From the NCBI GenBank assembly GCA_964017235.1, contig OZ024933.1, positions 3,785,962 through 3,849,961 on the forward strand: a DNA stretch of 64,000 bases. The letters are read 5' to 3'. The position numbers were made by a program, and so were the translations under genes. The stretch is from Sabellastarte sp. h YS-2021. Its lineage: Eukaryota > Annelida > Polychaeta > Sabellida > Sabellidae. Under the pieces are notes generated by a model. It was not told the DNA's origin and made no database searches. It saw only the letters and a program-made list of their open reading frames with translations. Positions 36,140 to 48,245 of this stretch are shown here, piece after piece; position 1 is the stretch's first letter; each line of letters starts with the position of its first letter.

Positions 36140-36270
36140 AAAGTTGGGGTTTTACGTCCTGTTCAATAGCCAGGTCCTCAGCATTACCACTTGTGGGACT
36201 CGAACCCATAGAGGTGACAGCCTATGATTAGATGCCAAATTTGCTAACCACTACGCCACTAAGGACCTTC
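36140..36270 (-). mobile_element. tRNA-derived SINE (family 2)
   Basis: Plus-strand landmarks are AAAGTTGGGGTTTTACGTCC, CAGGTCCTCAGCATTACCAC, GGGACTCGAACCCATAGAGG (box B complement), GATTAGATGCCAAATTTGC and CACTACGCCACTAAGGACC (box A complement). It is the same family as 12.96, 56.28 and 61.96 kb. Confidence 0.8.
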
Positions 36271-36604
36271 ACGACACCTGCTTATATTCCCTGTTTTTTG
36301 TAACTTTATAAAACTAAGAGAACTGAGTTTGTAAAGGTCTAGAGAAATAAAATGCTTTAGAAGGACGTCAAGGTTTTGCTGTTAAGATTATGAACCTGGG
36401 GATTTAAGAGAAAAAACTAATAATCACTAGACAGCTTGGACTGTACTTATGCAGTATGCACTGGTGAAATATTGCTTTGAGTTCAGCAGTAAAGGAGATA
36501 ATTAGCACCGAGTATAAATATACAATACAATATCTACAGAGGAAAAATGGATAGGCTTATCTGGAAGAGAGATTAGCATTGACTTTCTAAATCAATATAA
36601 AGCA
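36271..36604. other. Unassigned intronic sequence
   Basis: No recognised gene or repeat. Confidence 0.4.
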
Positions 36605-37470
36605 TAGCATCAGAGATGCCCATTCCCCACAGCCCGGAGAAATAGTTTTCAACACCATAACACTTAGAAGAAGTGAAACAGTACAAATATCAGGAGACTT
36701 TCACAGCAAACGATGTCAGTTATGTGAAGGTCCAAATAATGTTAGTAGAGAAAATAACATTTAAGACACAAAATTTCTGTAAATTATAAAGCAGTAAAAT
36801 TCATTATTATTATTATTGAAGTATAGGTACCAATAGAAATAGCACAATTGAGTAAAAGTACATGTAACTAGCAGTTGCAGCAATCCATATAGCTTTATGT
36901 GAGAAATCTGTCTCAATTATGGCAGATGAACACACTTGGGAAGAGCCAAGGTAAAAGACCACACCATGACTAAGCATACCTCCACTCCCCAACCAATGAC
37001 CCATCCAAGAATCAACTTTCTACACCTTACAGTTTCTGAGATATTGCCCAGAAGAGATTTTCAAACTCAAGGTCACTTCAGCAAAGTCAAATCAAGGTCA
37101 CATCATAAAAGTTACATACCTACAGTCCCTAACCAATGTCCCCACTCAGTTTCAACTTCCTACACCCGATGGTTTCTTAGATATAGCCCAGACAAGATTT
37201 TTATGTCAGAGTCACCATGGCAAGGTGATAGGTCAAATCAAGTTCATACCATGACTTTGCACATCCTTATCCTCCAAGCAATGTCACGGTTTCTGAGATA
37301 TAGCCCGGAAAAGATTTTAAAGGTCAAGGTCACTACAGGAAGATCAAAAGTCAAGTCATGGTTACACCATGATGTTGCACACCTACACCCCCTAACCAAT
37401 GTCCCCACCAAGTTTTAGCTTCCTACACCTTACAGTTTTTGAGATACAGCCCCGAGAAACTTTTTCAATT
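36605..37470. mobile_element. B-type element, copy B3, right end lost
   Basis: Left end TAGCATCAGAGATGCCC with hairpin GCATC-AGA-GATGC and signature ATTCCCCACAGCC, then the conserved left region (AACACCATAACACTTAGAAG). About three B units follow to about 37,450, with interrupted periodicity. The right palindrome is missing. The sequence runs into the left end of A4 at 37.5 kb, so A4 or a rearrangement truncated B3. A 160-codon plus-strand frame here is a repeat by-product. Confidence 0.8.
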
Positions 37471-37499
37471 TTCCATGGTTTAAATTGCACCAATGTAAA

Positions 37500-39556
37500 A
37501 CTAGACCTAGCACATCGGAGAACCGATGCAAATTGTATCCACCGTAAAGACAATGCACCAAAACCTCTAGGACCAATAATAAGCGAGTTATAAGCACTTT
37601 TAAGTTTGGCTGTCCCCATTTGACCTTCAAGGAGGGGCCCAAGGTCAAATCCGACCACACCAGAAGATTCCCAGAACATGATTTCCTATAAGTTGGTTTA
37701 CTATCCCAAACATCCAGGACCAATAATAAGCGAGTTATAAGCACTTTTAAGTTTGGCTGTCCTCATTTGACCTTGAAGGAGGGACTCAAGGTCAAATCCG
37801 ACCACACCAGAAGATTCCCAGCCCATGATTTTTTATATGCTGGTTTACCATCCCAAACCTCTAGGACCAATAATAAGCGAGTTATAAGCACTTTTAAGTT
37901 TGGCTGTCCTCGTTTGACCTTGAAGAAGGGGCCCAAGATCAAATCCGACCATGACAGAACATTCCCCGCCCATGATTTCCTATATGTTGGTTTACCATCC
38001 CAAACCTCTAGGAAGAATAATAAGTGAGTTATAAGCACTTTTAAGTTTGGTTGTCCTCGTTGGACCTTGAATGAGGGGCCCAAGGTCAAATCCGACCACA
38101 CCAGAAGAATCCCAGCCCATGATTTCCTATAGGTTGGTTTACCATCCCAAACCTCTAGGACCAATAATAAGCGAGTTATAGGCACTTTAACCTTTGGCCA
38201 TCCTCGTTTGACCTTGAAGGAGGGGCCCAAGCATCCCAAACATCTAGGACCAATAATAAGCGAGCTATAAGCACTTTTAAGTTTGGCTGTCCTCATTTGA
38301 CCTTGAAGGAGGGGTCCAAGGTCAAATCCGACCACGCCAGAAGATTCCCAGCCCATGATTTCCTATAGGTTGGTTTACCACCCCAAACCTCTAGGACCAA
38401 TAATAAGCCAGTTATAGGCACTTTTACCTTTGGCTATCCTCGTTTGACCTTGAAGGAGGGGCCCAAGGTCAAATCCGACCACACCAGAAGATTCCCAGCC
38501 CATGATTTCCTATATGCTGGTTTACCATCCCAAACCTCTAGGACCAATAATAAACGAGTTATAAGCACTTTTATGTTTGGCTGTCCTCGTTTGACCTTGA
38601 ATGAGGGGCCCAAGGTCAAATCCGACCTCATCAGAAGATTCCCAGCCAATGATTTTCTATATGTTGGTTTACCATCCCAAACCTCTAGGACCAATAATAA
38701 TAGAGTTATAGACACTTTTACCTTTGGCTATCCTCATTTGACCTTGAAGGAGGGGCCCAAGGTCAAATCCGACCACATCAGAAGATTCCCAGCCAATGAT
38801 TTCCTATATGCTGGTTTACCATCCCAAACCTCTAGGACCAATAATAAGCGAGTTATAAGCACTTTTAAGTTTGGCTGTCCTCGTTTGACCTTGAAGGAGG
38901 GGCCCAAGGTCAAATCCAACCACGCCAGAAGATTCCCAGCCCATGATTTCCTATATGTTGGTTTACAATCCCAAACCTCTGGGATCGATAATAAGCGAGT
39001 TATAAGCACTTTTAAGTTCTGCTATCCTCGTTTGACATTGAAGGAGGGGTCCAAGGTCAAATATGACCACATCAGAAGATTCGCCGCACATGATTTCCTA
39101 TAGGTTGGCTTGACATTGCAAACCTCTAGGACCAATAATAAGGGAGATATAGGCACTTTTAAAGTCCGCTATGTGGGTTACTTCGGCACTCCGTGGATGA
39201 CCTTGAATTAGGAGCTTCAAGGTCAAATGTGTGCAAGGTTGTAGAGGACATGTATATGTGTCATACATATCACCTATGAAGAGATTCAACCTTCTACCTA
39301 TGAGGAAGAGCCAGTAGAAAAATGTAGATTGTTTTCAAAGAAATGCCCGTGGCGGCCATCTTGTTTTTCAGAATGAGGCTATTTTCCTTCCCAGAGAAGC
39401 TTACCCCCAATGAAGATATCCTGCAAATTTGGTGAACCTAGCTGCTGTTGTTTTCCTCTTAGAGCGTTAACGCCGAAAATCTCTCTACGCGCGGCGGCGG
39501 CGGCGTAGCGCACGCTAAACCAAAGTATTCACCGGATGCTTCCGGTGGATACAATT
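37500..39556. mobile_element. A-type hairpin element, copy A4 (most complete)
   Basis: Left end ACTAGACCTAGCACATCGG, hairpin CATCGG-AGAA-CCGATG (37513-37528), signature GTATCCACCG. The core has about ten regular A units. The right region has AAAGTCCGCTATGTGGGTTA, GGCGGCCATCTTG, AGAGCGTTAACGCCGAAAAT and GCGGCGGCGGCGGCGTAGCG. The right hairpin GTATTCACCGGA-TGCT-TCCGGTGGATAC (39525-39552) pairs 11 of 12 bases. The stem repeats the left signature. It is non-coding and a good reference copy for the A family. Confidence 0.92.
37561..39165. repeat. A-family array, exact 147-bp period
   Basis: The start of GACCAATAATAAG falls at 37571, 37718, 37865, 38012 and 38159, exactly 147 bp each time. One unit (38220-38235) is internally shortened. 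Each unit holds an everted pair of extended half-sites, TTTGACCTTGAA and CCCAAGGTCAAAT. Since 147 is divisible by three, open frames of up to about 220 codons arise on both strands and encode 49-residue repeats. They are not genes. Confidence 0.96.
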
Positions 39557-39994
39557 ATCCATATGGATATAAAGACTTTTGCAGCCTCAGACAGTAAATT
39601 GCATGAATAACACCACAGCTTACGTCATGGAAGGGTGCTTCTAGTGAATTTCTGTTATAGAGACATAATGACTTTTGGCAGTTTGCATGTGAAAAGTTAA
39701 CAAGGCAAGCAGACAATTTATTGGAAATTTTTAGTGTCACGAAAACTACACAACTTCACGACACAAGTTCAAAGCAATAACAATTAACTCAATTGCTAAT
39801 GGTAAGCTCTTTCAAATAACATTCTGTCATTTTTACAACATTTAAAACTTTACTAAATTTGTATGACAAAAATATTTTGGTTTAACTTAATCAGCTCCAC
39901 CAAGGAGGTATTATTTTCACGACCGTCTATTTTTCTATTTATTTGTTTGTTTATTAGCAGGATTATACAAACATTACTGGTAAGAACTTTATGA
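39557..39994. other. Unassigned sequence between elements
   Basis: No recognised gene or repeat. Confidence 0.4.
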
Positions 39995-40274
39995 AAACAA
40001 GAGGAGAGTGCCCGTGAACGGGCACTGTGTCAGCTGACTGAGTGTTTTTGATTTGTGAAGGTGATTAGAGGACAGAATAATTATCAGGGAAAGGGCTGTA
40101 CAGAAATACAGTAAATGGTAACTGAACAGCAAGTTCGAAAGAAATTCCGAAGCTGACAGAAGAAAAGGATAAAAAAGTTGTGCCCTGTAAATGGTATTAT
40201 GAAGGAAAATAACAAGGTAATTGTTTAAGTGTAAAAAATAGGTTAAAACATATTTAAAGAAATACTACAAATGC

Positions 40275-40835
40275 AATATCCTCGTTCGACCTTGAAGAAG
40301 GGGTCCAAGGTCAAATCTAACCACACAAATACATTCGCAGCCCATGATTTCCTATGGTTTACCATTCCAAACCTCTAGGACCAATTATAAATGAGTTATA
40401 AGCACTTTTAAGCTTGGCTGTCCTCATTTGACCTTGAAGGAGGGGTCCAAAGGTCAAATCTGACCATACCAAAAGATTCCGAGCCAATGATTTCCTATCC
40501 ATCCCAAATCTCTGTCACCAATAATAAGCGAGTTGTAGGCACTTTCAATTTTCGCTATCCTCATTTGACCTTGAAGGAGGGTTCCAAGGTCAAATCGGAC
40601 CATATCAACAGATTCACAGCCCATGATTTCCTGTCTGTTTACCATCCCAAACCTCTGGGACCAATAATAAGCGAGTTATAAGCACTTTTAAGTTTGGCTA
40701 TCCTTGTTTGACCTTGAAGGAGGGGTCATTGAAGGTCAAATCTGACCACACCAAAAGATTCCCACCCCATGATTTCCTATAGGTTGGTTTATCATCCCAA
40801 ACCTCTAGGATCAATAATAAGGGAGATATAAGCAC
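40275..40835. repeat. A-family array, diverged
   Basis: About four units with TTTGACCTTGAAGGAGGG, CCAAGGTCAAATC, CAGCCCATGATTTCCT and CCAATAATAAGCGAGTTATA. Some are internally shortened. Confidence 0.88.
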
Positions 40836-41027
40836 CTTTCATGACTGACAAAAAACACCTGTGGCGGCCATATTGTTTCTCAAAATGAGGCCAAAAATAT
40901 TCCCAGACAACATTTTATGGTTATTAATATATACTGCAAACTTAAGAAAGCTAGCTATAATATTTTTTTTCATCAGAGCAGTAATGGTGAAATCTCTCTC
41001 TACACACTGTGGCTATCCAGTGGATAC

Positions 41028-42600
41028 AATGATTTACTCAACAGTGAGAACCTGAAAGTAGCTATTGCTCAGCTATGCCATGACATAGAGGTCTGCAATT
41101 TCACTATGTTATAGCTGACCAAAAATTCTGTGAATAACATATTTAACAAATTACTCTAAATGTAATAGTTTTCAAGTTACAACTGATTTACTCAACAGTG
41201 AGAACCTCAAAGGAACTATTACTCAGCTATGCAATGAGCTACATGTCTGAAATTTTACTATGTTATAGCTAACCCAAAAGTAGGTGAACAACATATTTAA
41301 GCAAACTACTGTAAATGCAATAGTTTTCAAGCTACAACTGATTTACTCAATAGTGAGAACCTGAAAATAGCTATTGCTCCGCTATGCCATGAGCTATAGG
41401 TCTGTAATTTCACTATGTTATAGCTGACCCAAAGTAGGTGAACAATATATTTTAACAAAATACTCCAAATGCAATATTTTTCAAGTTATAGCTGATTTAC
41501 TCAACAGTCAGTACCTGAGAATAGCTATTGCTCAGTTGTGCAATGAGCTATAGGTCTATAATTTCAATATGTTATAGCTGACCCAAAAGTAGCTGAATAA
41601 CATATTTGCACAAATTTCTGTAAATGCAATAGTTTTCCAATTATAACTGATTTACTCAACAGTGAGAACTTCAAAGTAGCTATTACTCAGCTATGAAATG
41701 AGCCACAGGTCTGAAACTTCACTATGTTATAGCTGACCCCAAAATAGGTGAATAACATATTGAAACAAAATACTCTAAATGCAATAGTTTTCAAGTTATA
41801 AGTGATTTACTCAACAGTGATAACCTAAAAGTAGCTATTACTCAGCTATGCCATGAGCTACAGGTCTGAAATTTTACTATGTTATAGCTGGCCCAAAAGT
41901 AGCTGAATAACATATTTATACGAAATTCTCTAAATGCAATAGTTTTTAAGTTACAAGTGATTTTACTCATGATGGAAGTTACTGAAAAGCCCAAAAGTAG
42001 CTATTACTCACTTAGCTATTGAGACAGACACCCAACTTACTCACCATATTGTAGCTATGAAAAAAGTAGCTGAATAACATATTTTAACAAAATGCTCTAA
42101 ATGCAACACTTTTCAAGTTATAAGTGATTTACTCAACAGTGATAACCTAAAAGTAGCTATTACTCAGCTATGCCATGAGCTACAGGTCTGAAATTTTACT
42201 ATGTTATAGCTGACCCAAAAGTAGCTGAATAACATATTTATACGAAATTCTCTAAATGCAATAGTTTTCAAGTTATAAGCGATTTACTCAACAGTGATAA
42301 CCTAAAAGTAGCTATTACTCAGCTATGCCATGAGCTACAGGTCTGAAATTTCACTATGTTATAGCTGGCCCAAAAGTAGCTAAATAACATATTTATACGA
42401 AATTCTCTAAATGCAATAGTTTTTAAGTTACAAGTGATTTTACTCATAATGGAAGTTACTGAAAAGCCCAAAAGTAGCTATTACTCACTTAGCTATTGAG
42501 ACAGACACCCAACTTTAACTCACCATATTGTAGCTATGAAAAAAGTAGCTGAACAACATTTTCACAAAATGCTGTAAATGCAACACTTTTGAAGTTATAA
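41028..42600. repeat. C-family array, 155-bp period
   Basis: About ten units with TATGTTATAGCTGACCC, GAATAACATATTT, CTAAATGCAATAGTTTTCAA and CTATTACTCAGCTATGCC. Longer variants containing CTCATGATGGAAGTTACTG and GTAGCTATGAAAAAAGTAGC recur twice, so a larger segment was duplicated inside the array. Confidence 0.94.
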
Positions 42601-42986
42601 GTGATTTAGTGCATGATTTCATGAATTTTAATGCATTAAAAATTATTAAAAAAATTTATTAAAAAAAAGTAAGACAGATCCAGGTCTCATACTCACACAA
42701 GAGAATCTACCTCTGGCCTAGTACATATATGCAAGATATGAGAGAAATCCCTGCAATAGTCACTGAGAAAATTGTGATAAAAAGTTGAAATTTTCACACT
42801 TTTGGTGGGGGTACCCCCCTTGTAATGTCTCTAGCAAACAGACAGACAGATTTGCATGCCTTGAACAATTTTTCATCCTCGATAGATAAGGTATCTTTTA
42901 AAAAAACAGCATGTCTCTAGGCCTTGTAGTTTTGGAGAAGAAGTTGTTCACGCGGACGCCCACGCCGCAGAGTGATGACATAAAAA

Positions 42987-44766
42987 TTCAGAAGCCAGTA
43001 AGTTTGAGAGTGATCCGGATCACTGTCTAGAAACTCTGGATGCCAAAAAAAAAAAAAAAAATCTGGATTTTGCCATTTACTTATTATTTCATGACTTGCA
43101 GAGACCTGCTCTCTCTGAGTACTCCTGTTACAACGTGTTATTTTCACTGAAAGGGGTCACAACGTGTATCAACTAAGGTTTTTTTTAAGTCTCTGTGATG
43201 AACGGCTAACCCGTCTTTATGCATTTTGTCACTTTTCTCTCTCCTTTGAAATCATGGGTTCCAATCTAATTAAGACAACGTGTAGGACTGTGGGTAAATT
43301 GTTTGGCTGTGTGGATATCGAAATTGAATGTGATAATTCCAGTATCGGCCGATAATGTTTTTGGTCTAGCATATCCCCAGGAAATAATATTTACCCAAAC
43401 AAAACATAACAGTTTTCATCAAAAACTGCAAAAACGTGAGATAAAAGTGTACAGTTTCTTCAGAATTAGGATTTTATTTCAAATATATGCAGCGTAAGTT
43501 TACAATTTTACCTAAAATGACAATATTTATATATGTCTTCATACATTGATATCGGCAACCCAGTCACAAAACACTAAATATCACTAATATCGACAATGTA
43601 CCCACTAATGTAGAATGCACTGAGATATGTCCTGATTTGACCTTTAAAGCTGTTGAAGGGGACTTTTGATTTTCTTTGCTCATGTTTACTTCACAGCAAA
43701 ACCACACATGGATATTAAGCGACTGTTTCAAAACAAGAGACAGTCTCGTTTTTTCAAGGTTTCTGCGGTTTTTGATGTCTATTTTTTCCTGTTAAATCTT
43801 CTTGCCTGTTTATAGCACTAGCCAAGTCTCTACACCCACACACGGGTTCATGGATCTTAATTCACGTCTTTACATCTCTGGATCAAACAATGACTAAAAT
43901 TAGACAGGACACTTGTCAGACTGCACCTTCTCTTTTGATAAAAGTTCTCACTCTTTTTAATCGTCACACTTCCCCTCCTTACCAACTCCTAGAGAAGCCC
44001 CATGTTGGAAAATGTGACCTGATCATATGATTACTTGTAATATTTAAGTTTTCCTACCATTTTATATGCTTACAATCGACATAAAGTAAGAAATCTAAAA
44101 TTCGCCAGGAATCTAAAATTCGCCGTCTCTAAAACCTTAGTTAATTTTATGAAGAAAATGATGTTTTGGTCTAAAAATTGGTATATTTCAGTTCAAAAAG
44201 CCTTAATTTACTATACGTTCAACAAATCTCACCACAATTCATATATTTTATTAGTATTTTCACATGTGGCGAATTTCAGATATGTGGCGAATTTTAAATT
44301 TCTTATTCTACCATTATAATACTTTCCAGCTTTTATTTTGTGTAAAGAATATAATCCAGATATTTTTCTCTAGATTTTTATTCAATCTACACTACACTCA
44401 TTTTGACCACTTTCTTGTGCTATGTGGCATCTCCTGGAGAAGTGTAAAAGTTCCATTAGGAAAGGTCCATGGTCTGTACTTGAAGCCATATTTTTTTAGG
44501 CAGGGACACTTTTTAGCAATCATCACATGTTCAGAGTTAGGAGGTTTCATGGCTGCATAGCAATTACAGAGACGTAGCTGAATGGTATCTATTGTTGAAG
44601 CAGACACTGATGATTGTAATGATTACCTATTCTGAGAGGTTTGTGTTTTTATGGCAGCTTGCAATTTAGTCGCTGTCACCGTCTGCTGCCCAGTGGAATA
44701 CAGCTTGAACCAGACACTGATGATTGTGAGCATTTACCTATTCTCAGTGGTTTGTACTCATATGGC
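42987..44766. other. Unassigned intronic sequence
   Basis: A poly-A run of about 17 lies near 43,046. No gene or repeat family was recognised. A 69-codon minus-strand frame at 44398-44607 has a few Cys but matches no family I know. Confidence 0.4.
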
Positions 44767-45000
44767 AACCAGGGTTGGGGTCAAAGTACTTTGTACTTAA
44801 GTACATTTGTACTTAAGTAAATTTTTCAAAGTACTAAAATGTACTTAAGTACATTTTCAAATTCCAAGTACATGTACTTGAATTGTACTTAAGTACATTT
44901 TAAATTTGATGTACTTACAAGTACATTTAAGTCCTTTTTAAGTACTTTTAGTTTAAGTAAATTTTTACTGATTTTTCAAAAGTTTGTGTATTATATAATC
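44767..45000 (+). mobile_element. hAT-like transposon 5' terminus, GTACTTAAGTAC-rich
   Basis: CAGGGTTGGGGTCAAAGTAC is a typical hAT-type end. It is followed by many palindromic GTACTTAAGTAC units and variants within about 170 bp, the kind of subterminal repeats that hAT transposases bind. No matching right terminus was found nearby. It probably belongs with the BED-finger exon at 45.58 kb as the 5' part of one element. Confidence 0.6.
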
Positions 45001-45583
45001 ATTACAACTGAATTGAGCTTTTTCCAGATCTTTATTGATAAACATTCATTTAGATTAAATTTTCATAAAAGTTTCACTGATATATCTGACTCAATTTGAT
45101 AATAGTGTTTCTTTAAAAAGTTTAGTATAATTGATAATAATAATGAATAAAATTATTTAAGTTTCAATTCAATAAGCCAATCACATCTTAAAAAGAGGCA
45201 CAATTGTTCCTAGATTGCATGTTACTCCCCTTCTTTAATCCTCTTATAACTGTCTACTTTGAACTTGCCTGATCTCAGTTAATAATATCTACCCTGGTAT
45301 GAGTATTCTTTGTAAATTGCACCTGGGCATTTAAGAGCTTTCAATTGGTCCAAGAAAATCACAAGGACCAGATTAACACAGTCTCTGTGATGTAATTGCT
45401 CAGGAATGACTTTTTTCAACGCATGAATACAGATCAGAAGATTGTTGGAGTAGGTAAGACTGTTGATTACAGAAAAAAGATTATTTCTGTCACTGGCCAT
45501 GATCTTGTCTGACCACTATAAATACTAGGACAGGGGGATTGACAAACCACTTACTTTTATGGTAATCACATTGTGTTAGCACA

Positions 45584-45715
45584 ATGGCTGCTGTTTTAAA
45601 ACATTTTGAGATTCCAGCTAATACTGAAGGGAGTGTCACAGCAAAGTGTAAACAATGTACTCAGATTATAGCAGGAAGCACAGAAGTCACTTCAATTTCT
45701 GTCAAACATTTGAAG
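45584..45715 (+). CDS. BED-type zinc-finger exon, likely hAT transposase 5' exon
   Basis: An ATG opens 44 codons ending at a good donor (AAG|GTGAGG). The peptide contains AKCKQCTQIIAG and then SVKHLK, which fits the start of a BED finger (C-x2-C, later H at the HLK step). BED fingers sit at the N-terminus of many hAT transposases and of host genes derived from them. The exon lies about 0.8 kb inside the hAT-like end at 44,767 and points away from it, as expected for a 5' exon. The rest of the transposase (DDE and dimerisation regions) was not found, so the element is truncated or the remaining exons have decayed. Host use as a domesticated gene cannot be excluded. Confidence 0.5.
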
Positions 45716-47104
45716 GTGAGGATTAGTTCATTGTTTACTTGTCACTTTTATTGAATAGCAATTTTGGGTGATAACATTGTATTCAAAAGAAAAACACCTA
45801 TTTCTTAAAGGAGAATGTAATACACAGCAAGCTTTCTACTTTCTCTCTAATACTTCAGTTTACAACGACTAGTTAACAATTGGCAACTGACAATCTTTGC
45901 AACATTGTTTTTCTTCTTTAATTTATCTTTTCTTTTATTTGTCCGTTTCCCACAATGCACAAAAAGTCTGGGAAGGTGATTCTAGCTAATCCATCAGACT
46001 TATTCATACACACACTCATAACTAGGGGTGCGACAGGGTAGCCGGTTACCCGAAAACGGTTCGACTTCTTTGAAAAACCGAGTAAAAAGTGGCAAAGCGG
46101 GTAACTGAAAAAAAACATTAAATATACTGTAAACAACAAAAAACTTAGGTAAACCTTAGTATTCTGTCAGATTTCTCTAACTACTGTTGGTTTTTCATAT
46201 AATTTTCCTTATTTATACAGATATTTAACATTATTTTTCGTAGGGTTTTTTGTTTACATCATCCGCCATGTTTGCTTCTGTGATACTTCTAGTGGTTGAC
46301 AACTAAAACACAGTTACGAAAATTCGGATCGGTTCTTTCGAGGAGAATATCCGGGGTCGTTTTTCTAACGAGGTCACATTCCCACTCATAGCGTACACAT
46401 AACAGCAGTACTCGGAGTGGCGCTTATCTCGGCCAAGGCCAAACACCTCCAATAATATTTTGTTTACGAGTGCGACGTTTAAGAAATCCTTTTAACAATT
46501 TCTGAATCCAGACAGTGATCTGCATTAACATCAAAATCTAATCAACTGTTCATTGGGCTATTGACAACATTTTCCCGAAAATTTCATCAAAATCCGCCCA
46601 TATTCTTTGGAGTTATTTTGCAAACATACAAAGGCATATCGCCCATTACATTACCTCCTTCGGGTGGTGGTAAAATAATTTTAATTGACCAAGGGTCAGA
46701 AATTAAATCAATTTTGAAAAGCCCAGTATGAGATGGGAAAAATATACAGCTACCATGTGTACCCTACTTTTTCAAACAAGTACATAAAACTTGGTATTCA
46801 TTAAGTCCTGTACATGGTAGGGAGATACAAGCCCTCCAGATGGTCTTAAGCAGTTTGCAGATACACAAGGCAGTAATGATGGGACGATGTTTGCAAACTT
46901 CGGTATTATCGCTCGCTGCCTCATTGATCAATGATCGGGTCAATTTAAGTGCAACCAATATTTGCTAAACTCATTTATATGCAGCCTTTTTATCACAATA
47001 AAAAACACTAACTGGAATAATATTTTGCAAAAATTGGTAAAATTCATCAGTTAAAATCACAAAACTATCCTTAAATGCAAAAACAGATCACATAAACAAA
47101 CAAG
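45716..47104. other. Unassigned, with a second hAT-like end
   Basis: TAGGGGTGCGACAGGGTAGC near 46,023 resembles another hAT-type terminus and is followed by inverted CGGTTACCCG / CGGGTAACTG text. Otherwise no recognised feature. Confidence 0.4.
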
Positions 47105-47279
47105 CATTCTGACGCATGCATTTATCTCCCGCCGTATAAATTAGATGTCCTAAAGATAGTGGAATATAAATTTTCCTGCGAGATGGAGGCACATGTAGAA
47201 GTGACAAGTTTAATGTTTGATTGCAATACTTTTAAAGACAAAAGGCATTTACTCATTTTAGTAGCTATTACTTTGCCAT

Positions 47280-47520
47280 CCAAAGAGCTACAGTTCTGCC
47301 ACTTCATTATGCAGATCAACTCAAAGTAGGGAAGCACGTCTTTAGAAGGAATAGCCTATCTGTACTACTTTTAGAGATACAAGACATTTACTTATTTTAG
47401 TGGCTATTACTCTGCCATCTAAAGAGCTACAGTTCTGCAACTTCACTATGTGGTAGATCACCCAAAAGTAGGTGAATGACTTATTTAGAAGAAATTGCCC
47501 ACCTGTAATACTTTTAGAGA
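47280..47520. repeat. Short C/D-related monomers, ~139-bp period
   Basis: GAGCTACAGTTCTGC recurs at 47285 and 47424 together with CTACTTTTAGAGATACAAG and TTTAGTGGCTATTACTCTG. Wording is intermediate between the C and D families. Confidence 0.7.
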
Positions 47521-47575
47521 CTAGACCAAGGATGCATCTGTGGCCAGATGCAAAATGTATCCACCGGCAAAGGCA
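47518..47575. mobile_element. A-type left end fused to C repeats
   Basis: ACTAGACCAAGGATGCATC and hairpin GCATCTG-TGGC-CAGATGC (47534-47551), then AATGTATCCACCGGC, match the left end of A elements. C-type monomers, not A units, follow directly. It is direct evidence of module exchange between families. Confidence 0.8.
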
Positions 47576-48245
47576 AAAGTAGCTATTACTCAGCTATGGC
47601 ACGAGCTAGAGGTCTGAAATTTTAGTATGTTATAGCTGACCCAAAAGTAGGTGAATAACATATTTGCACAAAATTCTCTAAATGCAATAGTTTTCAAGTT
47701 ACAAGTGATTTTACTCATGATGGAAGTTAGTGAAAAGCCCAAAAGTAGCTATTACTCACTTAGCTATTCAGATAGACACCCAAGTTACTCACCATGTTGT
47801 TGCTATGGAAAAAGTAGGTGAATGACATATTTTAACAAAATGCTCTAAATGTAATACTTTTCAAGTTATAAATGATTTAGTTTTGAGTAAGAACTTCAAA
47901 GTAGCTATTACTCCGCTATGCAATGAGCCACAGGTCTGGAATTTTACTATGTTATAGCTGCCTCAAAATAGGTGAATAACATACTGAAACTAAATAATGT
48001 AAATGCAAAAGTTTTCAAGTTATAAGTGATTTACCCAACAGTGATAACCTAAAAGTAGTTATTATTCAGCTATGCCATGAGCTACAGGTCTGAAATTTTA
48101 CTATGTTATAGCTGACCCAAAAGTAGCTGCATAACATATTTGCACAAAGTGCTCTAAATGCAGTACTTTTCAAGTTATAATTGATTTAGTGCATGATTTA
48201 ATTAATTTTAATGTATTAAAATTTATTTTAAAAATTCATAAAAAA
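47576..48245. repeat. C-family array
   Basis: About four C units with TATGTTATAGCTGACCC, CTAAATGCAATAGTTTTCAA and CTATTACTCAGCTATGCC, plus one long variant. The end, GATTTAGTGCATGATTTAAT, matches the C-array end at 7.28 and 42.6 kb. Confidence 0.9.

Larger units (their letters stand above)
39995..42986. mobile_element. Composite hairpin element, copy 2 (A and C arrays)
   Basis: It has the same left end (AACAAGAGGAGAGTGCCCG), hairpin AGTGCCCG-TGAA-CGGGCACT (40007-40026), left unique stretch, A array, C array and right region (42600-42986, ending GTGATGACATAAAAA) as 4004-7677. Unlike copy 1 it keeps part of the A right region (GTGGCGGCCATATTG ... AATCTCTCTCTACAC) and the trace AGTGGATACAATGATTTAC at the A/C junction. 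That shows how the two modules were joined. It is non-coding. Confidence 0.85.

Noticed and set aside
36936..39103. Several open frames of 90-220 codons on both strands
   Set aside because: They run through A and B arrays, repeat the same peptide every 49 residues, and exist on both strands, as expected from a period divisible by three. They are not genes.
44398..44607. 69-codon minus-strand frame with several Cys
   Set aside because: Cysteine spacing fits no zinc-finger class I know and there is no supporting context.
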